From positions 1 to 46,501 of the forward strand of contig CAMZDW010000005.1 of the NCBI GenBank assembly GCA_947305555.1: 46,501 bases of DNA. The letters are read 5' to 3'. The notes under the pieces were generated by a model, which saw only the letters and a list, made by a program, of their open reading frames with translations, was not told the origin of the DNA and searched no databases. Shown here piece after piece: positions 16,823-24,994 of this stretch. The translations under genes and the position numbers were made by a program. Origin of the DNA: an uncultured Elusimicrobium sp. Its GTDB lineage: Bacteria; Elusimicrobiota; Elusimicrobia; Elusimicrobiales; Elusimicrobiaceae. Each line of letters opens with the position of its first letter. The first letter of the stretch is position 1.

Positions 16823-18451
16823 TTACACTCGCACCTCACCCATTTTCCGTAATACAGCCAACCCGATGCCAATCCATATTACGCAGAACAAAAATACAAC
16901 GATCCCTACGAAACTGGTATAGAAGGAAATCATTTGTTCTGGATTGAATACGAACAAAACCATCATAATTAAAAACGGCATGACACTGACAACGATAGAC
17001 TGAATTTTTTGCTGGGCCGTCATTGCCTGCAATTTTTCTTCCAGCTTACTCTCTTCACGAATATTTTCCACCAAACGTGAGAAAATAACCGTCAAATTAC
17101 CACCGACCTGCCGTTGAATAATAATCGCTTTAATAATGTACGAAAGCATACGGCTTTCGACACGGTCTGTCATGCCATCCAGTGCTTTTTCAAAAGGAGT
17201 ACCCAATTGGTAGTTCTTAACTACCAAGCCAAATTCATCTGAAATAGGCGGCAACAAGTCCCGGGAAACCATTTCAAACCCCTGTACAATATCCATCCCA
17301 GAACGTAGCGAGTTAGAAAGTAAAATCAAAGCATCCATGAGCTGCGCATTTACCTTTTCCCCGCGGCTCCTTTTCAAGGTTTCCAATACTTTCATGGGCA
17401 TACGAACACTCACTACGCCCCCTAAGAACAGCACAAGTAAAAATACAAAAACTCCGCTAAAGCCACCCATCATCAAGCCAAATACAAGCCCCAAAGCAGC
17501 AAATACCGCGATCGTCCCCATCACAATATACTTAACATCAATCGTTACAAATTGCCGGTTAAAATCTTCTGCCCAAGCAGTACTTTTAACTCGGTATTCT
17601 TCCATAAATTGTAAAATACTGTCCCGTTTATTTTCTAGCAGTAAATAAACAGCGAACCCAGCCAAAGAGGAACCAATCAAAATAAGTAAGAGGGTCAGTG
17701 ATCGGTCTGCCCGAGTCGTGGTATAAATTTTTGGATCTGGAGGATACACGGGGATAGGCTCTTTCATCAAAAATTCACGGAACAAATAGTTAGAAAGCAC
17801 CACTACTGCCGTGACCGATTGGCGATATTTATTTTCGCGCTGTGAAATCGGGCTGGAAAAAGACTCTATCGTACTGAAAATTTCGCTGTTAATCATTTCC
17901 ATCGTGGACAACATTGCCCGACCGCGGCCACCCAGAGAATCCTTCATAATGATCATTTCTTTCCCACGCAACAAATCTTTATTCAAACGGTCAATGGCTA
18001 ACGTAAGAGAAATACGTCTACGCATAAACTCACGTGATAATTGGCTTAACACAATTGGTTGGTTGGGGTCTAACGACTTTTCTGCCGTATCCAGGTAATA
18101 ATAAATATTAGCAAAAGCTTGACGCCACAAATCCGCCTCGCTGTAGGTTCCTTCATCCTTTACGTATATGATTTTATTTTTATCTAATCGAGGCAATTCC
18201 TCTTTAAACCATTCCGGAACCTTAATGGTAACCTCTTTTCCGCCCCCGCATTGTTCCGGCAACTTGGCCGCTTTTTCTTCTGATATTTTTTTCACATCAA
18301 AAAACTCAGCTAAAATACGCATCTTTTCTTTGGCACATTGAATACGAATGCGGTCATCCGCGGTTAACGAACGCGCCCCTGCCGGGACAGAAACCCCTAA
18401 CAAGGTAAAGATGAACAAAACAACAAACAAAGTGCGTATCTTAAGTATCAT
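16823..18451 (-). CDS. tadB: TadB-type platform protein with a large extra N-terminal domain
   Basis: A 542-residue protein. The C-terminal ~300 residues are a TadB/GspF domain with paired membrane helices (IVMGTIAVFAALGLVFGLMMGGFSGVFVFLLVLFLGGVV) and the T2SSF helices (LILLSNSLRSGMDIVQGFEMVSRD, LGTPFEKALDGMTDRVES, QRQVGGNLTVIFSRLVENI), ending in two further helices. Ordinary TadB is about 300 residues; here ~240 residues precede it, with a signal-like hydrophobic start (LFVVLFIFTLLGVSVPAGARS), a likely periplasmic domain and a helix near 250-270. This extra domain could contact CpaB or the secretin. Orthology to TadB is inferred from the domain and from the order ATPase-TadB-TadC. Confidence 0.88.
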   Translation of the reverse strand: MILKIRTLFVVLFIFTLLGVSVPAGARSLTADDRIRIQCAKEKMRILAEFFDVKKISEEKAAKLPEQCGGGKEVTIKVPEWFKEELPRLDKNKIIYVKDEGTYSEADLWRQAFANIYYYLDTAEKSLDPNQPIVLSQLSREFMRRRISLTLAIDRLNKDLLRGKEMIIMKDSLGGRGRAMLSTMEMINSEIFSTIESFSSPISQRENKYRQSVTAVVVLSNYLFREFLMKEPIPVYPPDPKIYTTTRADRSLTLLLILIGSSLAGFAVYLLLENKRDSILQFMEEYRVKSTAWAEDFNRQFVTIDVKYIVMGTIAVFAALGLVFGLMMGGFSGVFVFLLVLFLGGVVSVRMPMKVLETLKRSRGEKVNAQLMDALILLSNSLRSGMDIVQGFEMVSRDLLPPISDEFGLVVKNYQLGTPFEKALDGMTDRVESRMLSYIIKAIIIQRQVGGNLTVIFSRLVENIREESKLEEKLQAMTAQQKIQSIVVSVMPFLIMMVLFVFNPEQMISFYTSFVGIVVFLFCVIWIGIGLAVLRKMGEVRV

Positions 18452-18465
18452 AAAATCTCTTTTGC

Positions 18466-20808
18466 CTAAGCAGCAGGTGCTGCCGGTGGGGCCGGAGGCA
18501 CATCTGATGCTGTTGAGGCTGCTGAACCCGATTTTTGATGTTGCAATTCTTTTACTGCAGCTAAATCCGGCTCTCCATTCTCATCTAAGGGAACAGCCCC
18601 TTTCGTAAATACATTTTCATCCACCGGCTGCCCTTTGGCTGCAAATTCATCATAGAAAGTCGGCAAATTGCCCGTAGGCGCAAAGACGCCTTGTACTTTC
18701 CCGTTTTCATCTACTCCGGTCTGCACGTAGCGGAACAAATCCGTAGATTGAATTTGCCCATCCTTTTGCCCGTGCATCTCCGTAATATAAGTTACTTTAC
18801 GGGAACCATCCGAAAAACGCGAAAGCTGTACGATCATGTTTACAGCCGAAGAAATCATTTCCCGGATAGCAAAAATTGGTAAATCAGCCCCAGTCTGCAT
18901 GCACATTGCTTCCAAACGAGACAGTCCATCACGTGGGGTATTGGCGTGAATCGTTGTCAAAGACCCTTCGTGACCAGTGTTCATAGCCTGTAACATGTCG
19001 AGTGCTTCTCCACCACGACACTCCCCGACTACAATTCGGTCCGGACGCATACGCAAACAGTTCTTTACTAAATCTTGAATGGTAATGGCCCCCTTTCCTT
19101 CTACGTTTGGCGGACGGCTTTCCAGCGACACCCAGTGCGGTTGTTGCAAACGAAGTTCCGCGGTATCTTCCACCGTAATGATACGTTCATCATCCGCAAT
19201 ATAACCGGAAATAGCATTTAAGAAGGTTGTTTTACCGGTACCGGTACCACCGCAAACGATAATGTTTTTGCGGATTTTAACACATTTCTTAATAAATTCC
19301 ATACATTCCGGGCTAATTGTACCAAACCGGTAATAATCTTCCGGCCCGAACGGTTTTGAAGAGAAACGACGAATCGTCAACGTTGGCCCCGAAACCGCCA
19401 ACGGTGCAATAATAGCGTTTACACGGGAACCATCTTTCAAACGAGCGTCCACCAGCGGTACTGATTCGTCAATACGACGACCCAAGGGCGCCACAATACG
19501 TTTAATTACTTGTACCACTTGTTCGTTATTTCTAAATTTGTATTTAGTGAGAGTCAACTTACCTTTTTGTTCGATAAAAATCTTATCAAAGGCGTTGACC
19601 ATAATTTCGGTAACGGCCGGGTCGCGCATTAATACTTCCAGTGGCCCCAAGCCCAAAATTTCATCTAACAATTCGGAGGTAAACCGAGTTCTCTGATCAC
19701 GTGAAAATTGCAAGTTGGGCTGCTTTTGTAGAATATCATCTACAATCGCCGCTACCCGCTTACGTGTTTGCGCACTGGCAGTGCTTTCATCACTGATAAC
19801 AATGTGTTCAATTTCCAGGGCGTGTACCACTTCTTTATGAATTTTTTGTTTCAAATCGTCCCAGAAAGACATTTTTGTCTTTCCACGTTCGTCTTCCCCT
19901 TCCACAGCTACGTGATCCGTGCCGCCTCCGCTTCCTTTTCCATCATCAAATAAAATAGGCGACCAAATATCTTTTGCGGCTTGCGTAAACTCTTCATCCG
20001 ATACAGAAGCTTGCCAATCTTTGGGAGCCGGTTTTAAATCGCGGATTTTAGCAAGTACCAACCGCAATCCTTTGACCCACTCCGATTGAGGATTGGTAAT
20101 AATTTCCACTTCTCGACGGTTAGATGTGGCCATGACATCTTCATCCCAAGGGAGGAAAACATCTACTTCACGCTCCAACTCAGAATAAAAGCGCTCCATT
20201 TCTTCGTAGGGAATAGACCCAGGCATATCATAACCGTTACAAATGACGCTCACGCGGTCCATTGGATAACGTTGTGCTTTATAATCGTTAAAAAGTTGTA
20301 CGGTGGAATTAATATGCGTACGGGTTGCATTGGATACCCAGAAAATTTTGTCCGCAATATCAAAAGCAAACGCCTGCATTGGGAAACTAGAATCCACATC
20401 TAAGAAAATATCAAATGTCTGAGATAAACGAGATAAAATCGGAATTAAAATCTTAGGACTAATCGCCGCCACTTGAGCCCGGTTATTTCCTAAAGGCAGC
20501 AAACCTACGCCCCATTGCGACATGGAAATTTTTCCACGTAGCAATCCCCCCACCACGGCAATAGAAGTGTTACCCAATACTTGCAACAAATCCGCCACAC
20601 TAACGGGTTTTTGAATATCTAAATAAAAACTATGTTCTTGACGAGCCAAAGGATCTAACGGAACAATGAGCACCGGCCTTTTTTGAATACCGGCCCAGCC
20701 CAACGCCAAATTTAATACAAGCGTAGTTTTACCGGCTCCTTCCTTAGGACCAGTAAAAGCAATAATCTTTGCATTACTCTTTTGTTCTTCGTTATTTTCT
20801 TCAGCCAT
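18466..20808 (-). CDS. CpaE-CpaF (TadZ-TadA) fusion: MinD-like ATPase joined to secretion ATPase
   Basis: A 780-residue fusion. Residues 13-260 form a MinD/ParA-like domain with deviant Walker A GPKEGAGKTT (signature Lys22, Lys27), equivalent to CpaE/TadZ, which places Tad machines in the cell. A Gly/Asp-rich linker at about 283-312 follows. Residues 313-735 form a complete CpaF/TadA ATPase: N-terminal helical domain (DEILGLGPLEVLMRD), Walker A GGTGTGKTTFL at 520-530, the Asp box (TVEDTAELRL), Walker B region (RPDRIVVGECRGGEALDML) and the His box (GHEGSLTTIHAN). The tail is Ala/Pro-rich. In characterised Tad loci these are separate genes. Met313 (ATG at 19870-19872) has GGAAAG six bases upstream, so a free CpaF might also be made. 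It sits directly between secretin and TadB. Confidence 0.93.
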   Translation of the reverse strand: MAEENNEEQKSNAKIIAFTGPKEGAGKTTLVLNLALGWAGIQKRPVLIVPLDPLARQEHSFYLDIQKPVSVADLLQVLGNTSIAVVGGLLRGKISMSQWGVGLLPLGNNRAQVAAISPKILIPILSRLSQTFDIFLDVDSSFPMQAFAFDIADKIFWVSNATRTHINSTVQLFNDYKAQRYPMDRVSVICNGYDMPGSIPYEEMERFYSELEREVDVFLPWDEDVMATSNRREVEIITNPQSEWVKGLRLVLAKIRDLKPAPKDWQASVSDEEFTQAAKDIWSPILFDDGKGSGGGTDHVAVEGEDERGKTKMSFWDDLKQKIHKEVVHALEIEHIVISDESTASAQTRKRVAAIVDDILQKQPNLQFSRDQRTRFTSELLDEILGLGPLEVLMRDPAVTEIMVNAFDKIFIEQKGKLTLTKYKFRNNEQVVQVIKRIVAPLGRRIDESVPLVDARLKDGSRVNAIIAPLAVSGPTLTIRRFSSKPFGPEDYYRFGTISPECMEFIKKCVKIRKNIIVCGGTGTGKTTFLNAISGYIADDERIITVEDTAELRLQQPHWVSLESRPPNVEGKGAITIQDLVKNCLRMRPDRIVVGECRGGEALDMLQAMNTGHEGSLTTIHANTPRDGLSRLEAMCMQTGADLPIFAIREMISSAVNMIVQLSRFSDGSRKVTYITEMHGQKDGQIQSTDLFRYVQTGVDENGKVQGVFAPTGNLPTFYDEFAAKGQPVDENVFTKGAVPLDENGEPDLAAVKELQHQKSGSAASTASDVPPAPPAAPAA

Positions 20809-20812
20809 ATAG

Positions 20813-21556
20813 TTACTCTACTACTTCAACCGTGATGAATAAGAACAGCGAACGTTGTTCCTCAGTGACATCCTTTGTTTTAAAGAATAAGCCAATGAGA
20901 GGCAAACGTCCTAAGAAAGGCACCCGGTCTTCCGCTACGTTACGTGAGCTGCTTTTGAGTCCACCAATGACTAAGGTTTCCCCACTGTTGAGTTCCACGT
21001 GTGTTTCTACTTCGCGGTTTGTGAACGAGGGAGCTGCTGCTGTACCAATAACAACCGTTCTGGAATAGTCTACAGATGAAACAGAAAGTTGTATTTGTAA
21101 ATCAATAATATTGTTACGTTCCGGAACAATCGTCGGAAGCACGCTTAATAAAATACCGTAATCTTCCAACTGAGAACCAATCCCTTGGTTGTTTACTACC
21201 GGGATCGGCACTTTTCCACCCACCGTAATCTTGGCTGCATTGCCCGACGAAGTGACAATCTTCGGGTTAGACAAAACTTGTGCCCGACCTTCTGTTTCCA
21301 TCAAACGCAAACGAGTTGCAACCGCGGTTTTACGTTCAAATTCACCTAAGGATAAAATCCCTGGAATGGAGGCTTCTTCAAAATCGAACATCGGGTTCCA
21401 CGAAAAACCCTTTACACTTTGCGATGTTCCACTAATTTCAACAACATCCGCACTCACGGCCACCAGACGCGTTTTCTTCGCCTGTGCCACGCTGGGGAAC
21501 AATATAATGCCCAGCAAAATTGTCAAAGATAGGTTAGTGATAAATTTTATCTTCAT
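20813..21556 (-). CDS. Minimal secretin (CpaC/RcpA-type barrel domain only)
   Basis: A 247-residue protein with a signal peptide (LSLTILLGIILFPSVAQA) followed almost at once by the secretin homology domain: ATRLRLMETEGRAQVLSNPKIVTSSGNAAKI, VGGKVPIPVV, LSVLPTIVPERNNIIDLQIQLSVSS, GETLVIGGLKSS and the signature VPFLGRLPLIGLFFKTK. CpaC/RcpA proteins are usually 400-500 residues with N-terminal ring (N0/BON-like) domains; these are missing. The outer-membrane pore part is complete, so it could still form a gate, with the ring function supplied by CpaB or the TPR protein. Four bases separate it from the ATPase gene. It could also be one half of a split secretin, but no other half is seen here. Confidence 0.88.
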   Translation of the reverse strand: MKIKFITNLSLTILLGIILFPSVAQAKKTRLVAVSADVVEISGTSQSVKGFSWNPMFDFEEASIPGILSLGEFERKTAVATRLRLMETEGRAQVLSNPKIVTSSGNAAKITVGGKVPIPVVNNQGIGSQLEDYGILLSVLPTIVPERNNIIDLQIQLSVSSVDYSRTVVIGTAAAPSFTNREVETHVELNSGETLVIGGLKSSSRNVAEDRVPFLGRLPLIGLFFKTKDVTEEQRSLFLFITVEVVE

Positions 21557-21567
21557 AGTTATCCTGT

Positions 21568-22116
21568 TTACTCACGAAATAATTTCTCCAAAGAAGCAAT
21601 TTCCATTACATCAGTTTCTTCATCCCCTGGCTGACGTAACACAAGATCTAGTTTTCCTTGTGTCAGGGCCACAGACAGGTATTGAGAATCTTTGGGTGAA
21701 AGGGCTAAAACGACGTAAGCATTTCCACCAACAGGACCCGTCAAACCTGCTCGTTGGGGCTGTTCTAAACCAACATCTAATACTTTAATATTCTGTAACA
21801 GTGTAACCGTTACATTTTCCTTCCTGCCATTTTTTAATTGAGCTTCAAAAGTCATTAAAACATCTACCTGATCATCCGCATCTATTGTTTGTGCAAATGC
21901 ATTAGGCAGACCCGGTATAATAAAGCCTCGCGATTGCAAAGGAACTTTTTCCGCCACCTTTTTCTTTTGCTTCGGAGCGTTCTCCTGCGAAAAAGAACTA
22001 GGCCGAGCCGTCTTCGGGCGATGAGACTTGGCAGACAAGAACGAAAATCCTGCCCAAATCATCACTCCCGCAATAACTAATAAAATCAATAAACTCAATA
22101 AACTCTTGTTCTTCAT
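21568..22116 (-). CDS. CpaB-like protein lacking the SAF domain
   Basis: A 182-residue protein with one N-terminal membrane helix (about residues 7-29), a Lys/Pro/Ser-rich linker and a RcpC/CpaB C-terminal domain: DADDQVDVLMTFEAQLKNGRKENVTVTLLQNIKVLDVG, then LALSPKDSQYLSVALTQGKLDLVLRQPGDE. It aligns with residues ~125-250 of the complete CpaB encoded just upstream (DDNVDVLLTFEANMRNGTREKVSITLLQNIKVLGVG), so it is a duplicate that has lost or replaced the SAF domain. It is not a broken fragment: it keeps its own membrane anchor, and the frame is intact. It probably forms a mixed CpaB assembly linking the platform to the secretin. Confidence 0.85.
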   Translation of the reverse strand: MKNKSLLSLLILLVIAGVMIWAGFSFLSAKSHRPKTARPSSFSQENAPKQKKKVAEKVPLQSRGFIIPGLPNAFAQTIDADDQVDVLMTFEAQLKNGRKENVTVTLLQNIKVLDVGLEQPQRAGLTGPVGGNAYVVLALSPKDSQYLSVALTQGKLDLVLRQPGDEETDVMEIASLEKLFRE

Positions 22117-22136
22117 ATCTCTAAATTAGCTCTATC

Positions 22137-22892
22137 TTACGACTGGAATAATCTACCAAACGTAGTTACGTCCGTAATGTGGGTCGTAACGTCCCCATGA
22201 GAGCGTAAAATAACGGAAATTACCCCTTCTTCCTGAGCAAGTGCCAAGTATTGTGCATCCTGTGGAGAAAGAGCCAAAGACAACGCCGAACTATCCGAGA
22301 AAGCAGCTTCTTCCTCTTCCTTGTTCTTCATAGCATTGGCAGTTTTCAAATCAATGCCTTGTCCTAAATTGGAACCAACCCCCAACACTTTAATATTCTG
22401 CAATAAAGTAATTGACACCTTTTCACGAGTTCCGTTCCGCATGTTCGCTTCAAAGGTTAACAGCACGTCCACATTGTCATCCGGCTTAATCATGTTGGCC
22501 GTCGACAAAGGAACACTGATGATGTAACCACGCATCTGCACCGGAATTTTACTCGAAAGCCCTGCTTCTGGAGATAACGAAGTAATCGCATACTTGGAAA
22601 TTTGGTTTCCTTTCGGGATTTGAATACGGGCCACTGCATTTTCAATAGCTTTAAAATCCGCATCAGTCGTATACGTGAATGCATCTTTTTGCAAGTACGC
22701 AGCGGGTACGGGCACCGGGCGAATAAGATCACGCTTAATTACTTCACGTTCTTTAATATCGCGAATAGGTACGAATACCTGCTTGATGCTCTTAGACGCA
22801 GTTAACTTTTTTTCCGCGCTACTAACAATCAATGCATAAACAATGGCTGCTAAAATAGCTACCACCAGTGGTAAGAAAATCCCTTTTTTCAT
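22137..22892 (-). CDS. cpaB: CpaB/RcpC pilus-assembly protein
   Basis: A 251-residue protein with an N-terminal membrane helix (about residues 5-24), a SAF domain (about 38-105, VFVPIRDIKEREVIKRDLIRPVPVPAAYL, RIQIPKGNQISKYAI) and the RcpC domain (about 110-245, DNVDVLLTFEANMRNG, LSLALSPQDAQYLALAQEEGVISVILRS). CpaB spans from the inner membrane to the secretin in Tad systems; the SAF domain is thought to touch peptidoglycan or pilin. GAGGAG precedes the ATG. Gene order Flp-TadE-CpaB-CpaB2-secretin-CpaEF fits a Tad locus. Confidence 0.92.
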   Translation of the reverse strand: MKKGIFLPLVVAILAAIVYALIVSSAEKKLTASKSIKQVFVPIRDIKEREVIKRDLIRPVPVPAAYLQKDAFTYTTDADFKAIENAVARIQIPKGNQISKYAITSLSPEAGLSSKIPVQMRGYIISVPLSTANMIKPDDNVDVLLTFEANMRNGTREKVSITLLQNIKVLGVGSNLGQGIDLKTANAMKNKEEEEAAFSDSSALSLALSPQDAQYLALAQEEGVISVILRSHGDVTTHITDVTTFGRLFQS

Positions 22893-22932
22893 TTTATCTC
22901 CTCACAACAATTTCCAAATTAATGATGCAAAT

Positions 22933-23418
22933 CTATTTTATATCACTACTCAAATATGCTTTTTGAATCGGCATACGAGTAACCGCTTGTACACGCCGAA
23001 TTCCTTCTTTACGTGGTTCGCTGGCAAGTAGCCAACTGGTTCCCGGAAATGACAAATGTACCGGGTACGTAACTGTAACAACAACATCTTCATGACGGTG
23101 TCTTTGATACATGGGATCCGTTCCAGTAGTTTCCACTTTCACCGTAACACCTATTCTTCCTGCATTGGTCCCAAACACCTTCTGCTTGGCCTGATTAATT
23201 TTTTGTATCATACGGGTCCGGTCAGGCCGGCCGCTGGGTTTTGTAACGGCCACTAATGCGCCGATACGGGCAAATTCATAAGAAGCGTGGTTTGCAATAA
23301 TCGTGTGGTAAGCGATATTTCCATATTCAAGTACAAAGAAAATAAGTAACATGAATATGGGCAATATCAACATCAACTCCGCTACTACCTGCCCCCCACG
23401 CTTCTTACAAAATTGCAT
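22933..23418 (-). CDS. TadE-like minor pseudopilin
   Basis: A 161-residue protein beginning MQFCKKRGGQVVAELMLILPIFMLLIFFVLEYGNIAYH: the TadE signature, with predicted cleavage at G|Q and Glu at +5. The remaining ~120 residues are a soluble domain with a basic middle. I chose the ATG at 23418, four bases after the stop of the Flp pilin; a GTG 13 codons earlier overlaps the pilin gene and is less likely. It follows the main pilin and precedes CpaB, the usual Tad neighbourhood. It is a paralog in type, though not closely in sequence, of the TadE at 6322-6873. Confidence 0.85.
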   Translation of the reverse strand: MQFCKKRGGQVVAELMLILPIFMLLIFFVLEYGNIAYHTIIANHASYEFARIGALVAVTKPSGRPDRTRMIQKINQAKQKVFGTNAGRIGVTVKVETTGTDPMYQRHRHEDVVVTVTYPVHLSFPGTSWLLASEPRKEGIRRVQAVTRMPIQKAYLSSDIK

Positions 23419-23422
23419 AGAA

Positions 23423-23659
23423 TTAATAATCACCGCCACCGGTTTGGCCGATACCACCTAAGATTTTGCCTTTCATGCTATCAAACAAGTCCGGCATCAT
23501 CTTCTTAAGAGCGAAGCCAGCCGCCAAGGCAACACCCACTACTACACCTAACATAAGCAGGTATTCCACGGTGTTCTGACCTTCTTTTTTCTTAAGGCAG
23601 TTCACAGCTTGTGCCTGTAAGAGGTCCATTTTGTTTTGCAACGCAACGATATATTTCAT
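23423..23659 (-). CDS. Flp-type pilin (probable main subunit)
   Basis: A 78-residue prepilin: a 27-residue basic leader ending KKKEG, then QNTVEYLLMLGVVVGVALAAGFAL with Glu-Tyr at +5/+6 after cleavage, and a short Gly-rich tail ending in GGGDY. These are the marks of Flp pilins, small helical subunits of Tad pili. GGAGGAAGG lies just before the ATG, the strongest ribosome-binding site in the operon, which fits a highly made structural subunit. It is followed by TadE and CpaB. No prepilin peptidase is in the window, so maturation relies on an enzyme encoded elsewhere. Confidence 0.9.
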   Translation of the reverse strand: MKYIVALQNKMDLLQAQAVNCLKKKEGQNTVEYLLMLGVVVGVALAAGFALKKMMPDLFDSMKGKILGGIGQTGGGDY

Positions 23660-23684
23660 ATCCTTCCTCCTAATCTAACAAAGA

Positions 23685-23864
23685 CTAACTAACATCATAT
23701 TCCATCAAAATAATTTTAGCCCCTTGATCAAACTGTTTGGGTACTAAATGTGAATATAACACATAAAAGGAAATAATCGCCGCAAAAAGCCCGGCCGCAA
23801 TCACAATATATTCTACGGTCGTTTGGCCTTTTCTACTTTTGAGCGAAACTCCCTTTTTTTCCAT
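23685..23864 (-). CDS. Second Flp-like pilin (59 aa)
   Basis: A 59-codon gene found by translating the gap between the PorV and Flp genes. It starts at ATG 23864, three bases past the PorV stop, and ends TAG at 23685. The product starts MEKKGVSLKSRKG and continues QTTVEYIVIAAGLFAAIISF, which has the same cleavage site and Glu-Tyr pattern as the two other Flp-like pilins in the window. A short tail ends in MEYDVS. It may be a minor pilin that starts or caps the fibre, as tandem Flp paralogs do in other Tad loci. The signature and the tight packing make a chance reading frame unlikely. Confidence 0.85.
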   Translation of the reverse strand: MEKKGVSLKSRKGQTTVEYIVIAAGLFAAIISFYVLYSHLVPKQFDQGAKIILMEYDVS

Positions 23865-23867
23865 ATG

Positions 23868-24854
23868 CTAGAATTGGACCGACAACGCTATCTGTTGTGA
23901 CGTGCCCAATGCTCCAAACGGGGTTACCGCGTAATCCAGCGATGCGCCGTACCCGAATAATTCCGAACTATACAAACCAAATCCAAAAGAGACCCGGGAA
24001 GTTTCTTCCAACCCGATTTTCTCTACCCAAGAATCTTCCGTATTTTCCCCTGTATTGGTGCGGGTATAATACCCAACACGCAGGTCAAACCGGGCCACTT
24101 GCAACAAATCTTCCGGAATATGAATAGCCAACCCAACGCCATAACGGGCATTGTCATCACGATACTTCATGTATTCGCCGGAAACGGTGAAGTAACGCGT
24201 ATTTAAATCGGCCCCTAAACGAAGCCCTTGCGGCATATCTTCTTTATCCCCGATATTGACAAGTGCACCGCCCAAACCAAGCCAATTAACTAAACGTAAT
24301 TTAGCGCCTACATCAAAACCTACGTTATTATAGTGGTTATAACCGGAACCCGTGTAAAGGCGTTCGCTAATGTACTTAGCCGTACCGCCAATTTGGAGTT
24401 TTTGGTCAATAAACCCTCTGGCGATGGACAAGCCCCCCACAAAGTTGCGAACCGGAGTGCCGACTTCCGGCATTTTTTGAGCCCATTCGTCACGGAAGTC
24501 GAAGTTGTCCATGTCCATATAATTTAAAGACACCCCGATAATGGTTTTCCCAATCGGTTGCAAGTACGCCAACGTGCGGGACTTATAGCCCTGTAAATAG
24601 TCCTGGTACGTAAACGCAATCTCGCGCGTGGTGGCGGAACCGGCCCCGGCCGGGTTCCAGAACAAAGCTTCCGGCCCGTCGGCAATAGACACATACGCAT
24701 TACCGAGCGCTTGCGCAGTTGGAGCGCCGGCATCAATTTTTAGGAACGCACCGGCACTGGTACCGGCGTTTTCGTTAATTCCTTTTGCATCGGCAGCCAC
24801 CGCTCCCAACGCAACACTCAAACAAACCATTAAAACTTTCATTTTTATGTTCAT
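23868..24854 (-). CDS. PorV/PorQ-type outer-membrane beta-barrel protein
   Basis: A 328-residue protein with a signal peptide (MKVLMVCLSVALGAVAADA) and the PorV/UPF0164-like N-terminal motif FLKIDAGAPTAQALGNAYVSIADGPEALFWNPAGAG, followed by alternating hydrophobic strands and a terminal aromatic strand ending in QIALSVQF, typical of FadL-like barrels. In type IX secretion PorV shuttles C-terminally signalled cargo. No other core type IX genes (PorK, PorL, PorM, PorN, Sov) are in the window. It lies between the 1560-residue FlgD-Ig protein, a possible client, and the pilin genes. A start at Met5 is also possible; neither start has a clear ribosome-binding site. Confidence 0.85.
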   Translation of the reverse strand: MNIKMKVLMVCLSVALGAVAADAKGINENAGTSAGAFLKIDAGAPTAQALGNAYVSIADGPEALFWNPAGAGSATTREIAFTYQDYLQGYKSRTLAYLQPIGKTIIGVSLNYMDMDNFDFRDEWAQKMPEVGTPVRNFVGGLSIARGFIDQKLQIGGTAKYISERLYTGSGYNHYNNVGFDVGAKLRLVNWLGLGGALVNIGDKEDMPQGLRLGADLNTRYFTVSGEYMKYRDDNARYGVGLAIHIPEDLLQVARFDLRVGYYTRTNTGENTEDSWVEKIGLEETSRVSFGFGLYSSELFGYGASLDYAVTPFGALGTSQQIALSVQF

Positions 24855-24962
24855 AAATCGTTACAAGGCTTTCCTTCCTGTCAGGAAACTCTCCTTATTG
24901 TATAACTTCTTTCTGCCGGACAGCAAGCCCGGGACCTTCGATACTACAAGACGAACTTCTCT

Positions 24963-24985
24963 CCGGGGGAGGTTTTCTCCCCCGG
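24963..24985 (-). terminator. GC-rich hairpin after the FlgD-Ig gene
   Basis: CCGGGGGAG pairs with CTCCCCCGG around a five-base loop, ten bases past the stop of the 1560-residue gene. No uridine run follows in the transcribed direction, so it may block 3' decay or reduce read-through into the PorV gene rather than stop transcription fully. It resembles the hairpin at 1464-1488. Confidence 0.5.
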
Positions 24986-24994
24986 AAAAATCTA

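Noticed and set aside
21189-21788. 199-codon plus-strand frame opposite secretin and CpaB2
   Set aside because: The minus strand has two clear family members there; the plus frame has no motif.
21568-22116. Frameshifted remnant of CpaB
   Set aside because: It has its own start, membrane helix and intact frame up to a normal stop; it reads as a domain-loss paralog.
23868-24854. A complete type IX secretion system in the window
   Set aside because: Only a PorV/PorQ-like protein and a possible client are present; no PorK, L, M, N or Sov-like genes were seen.
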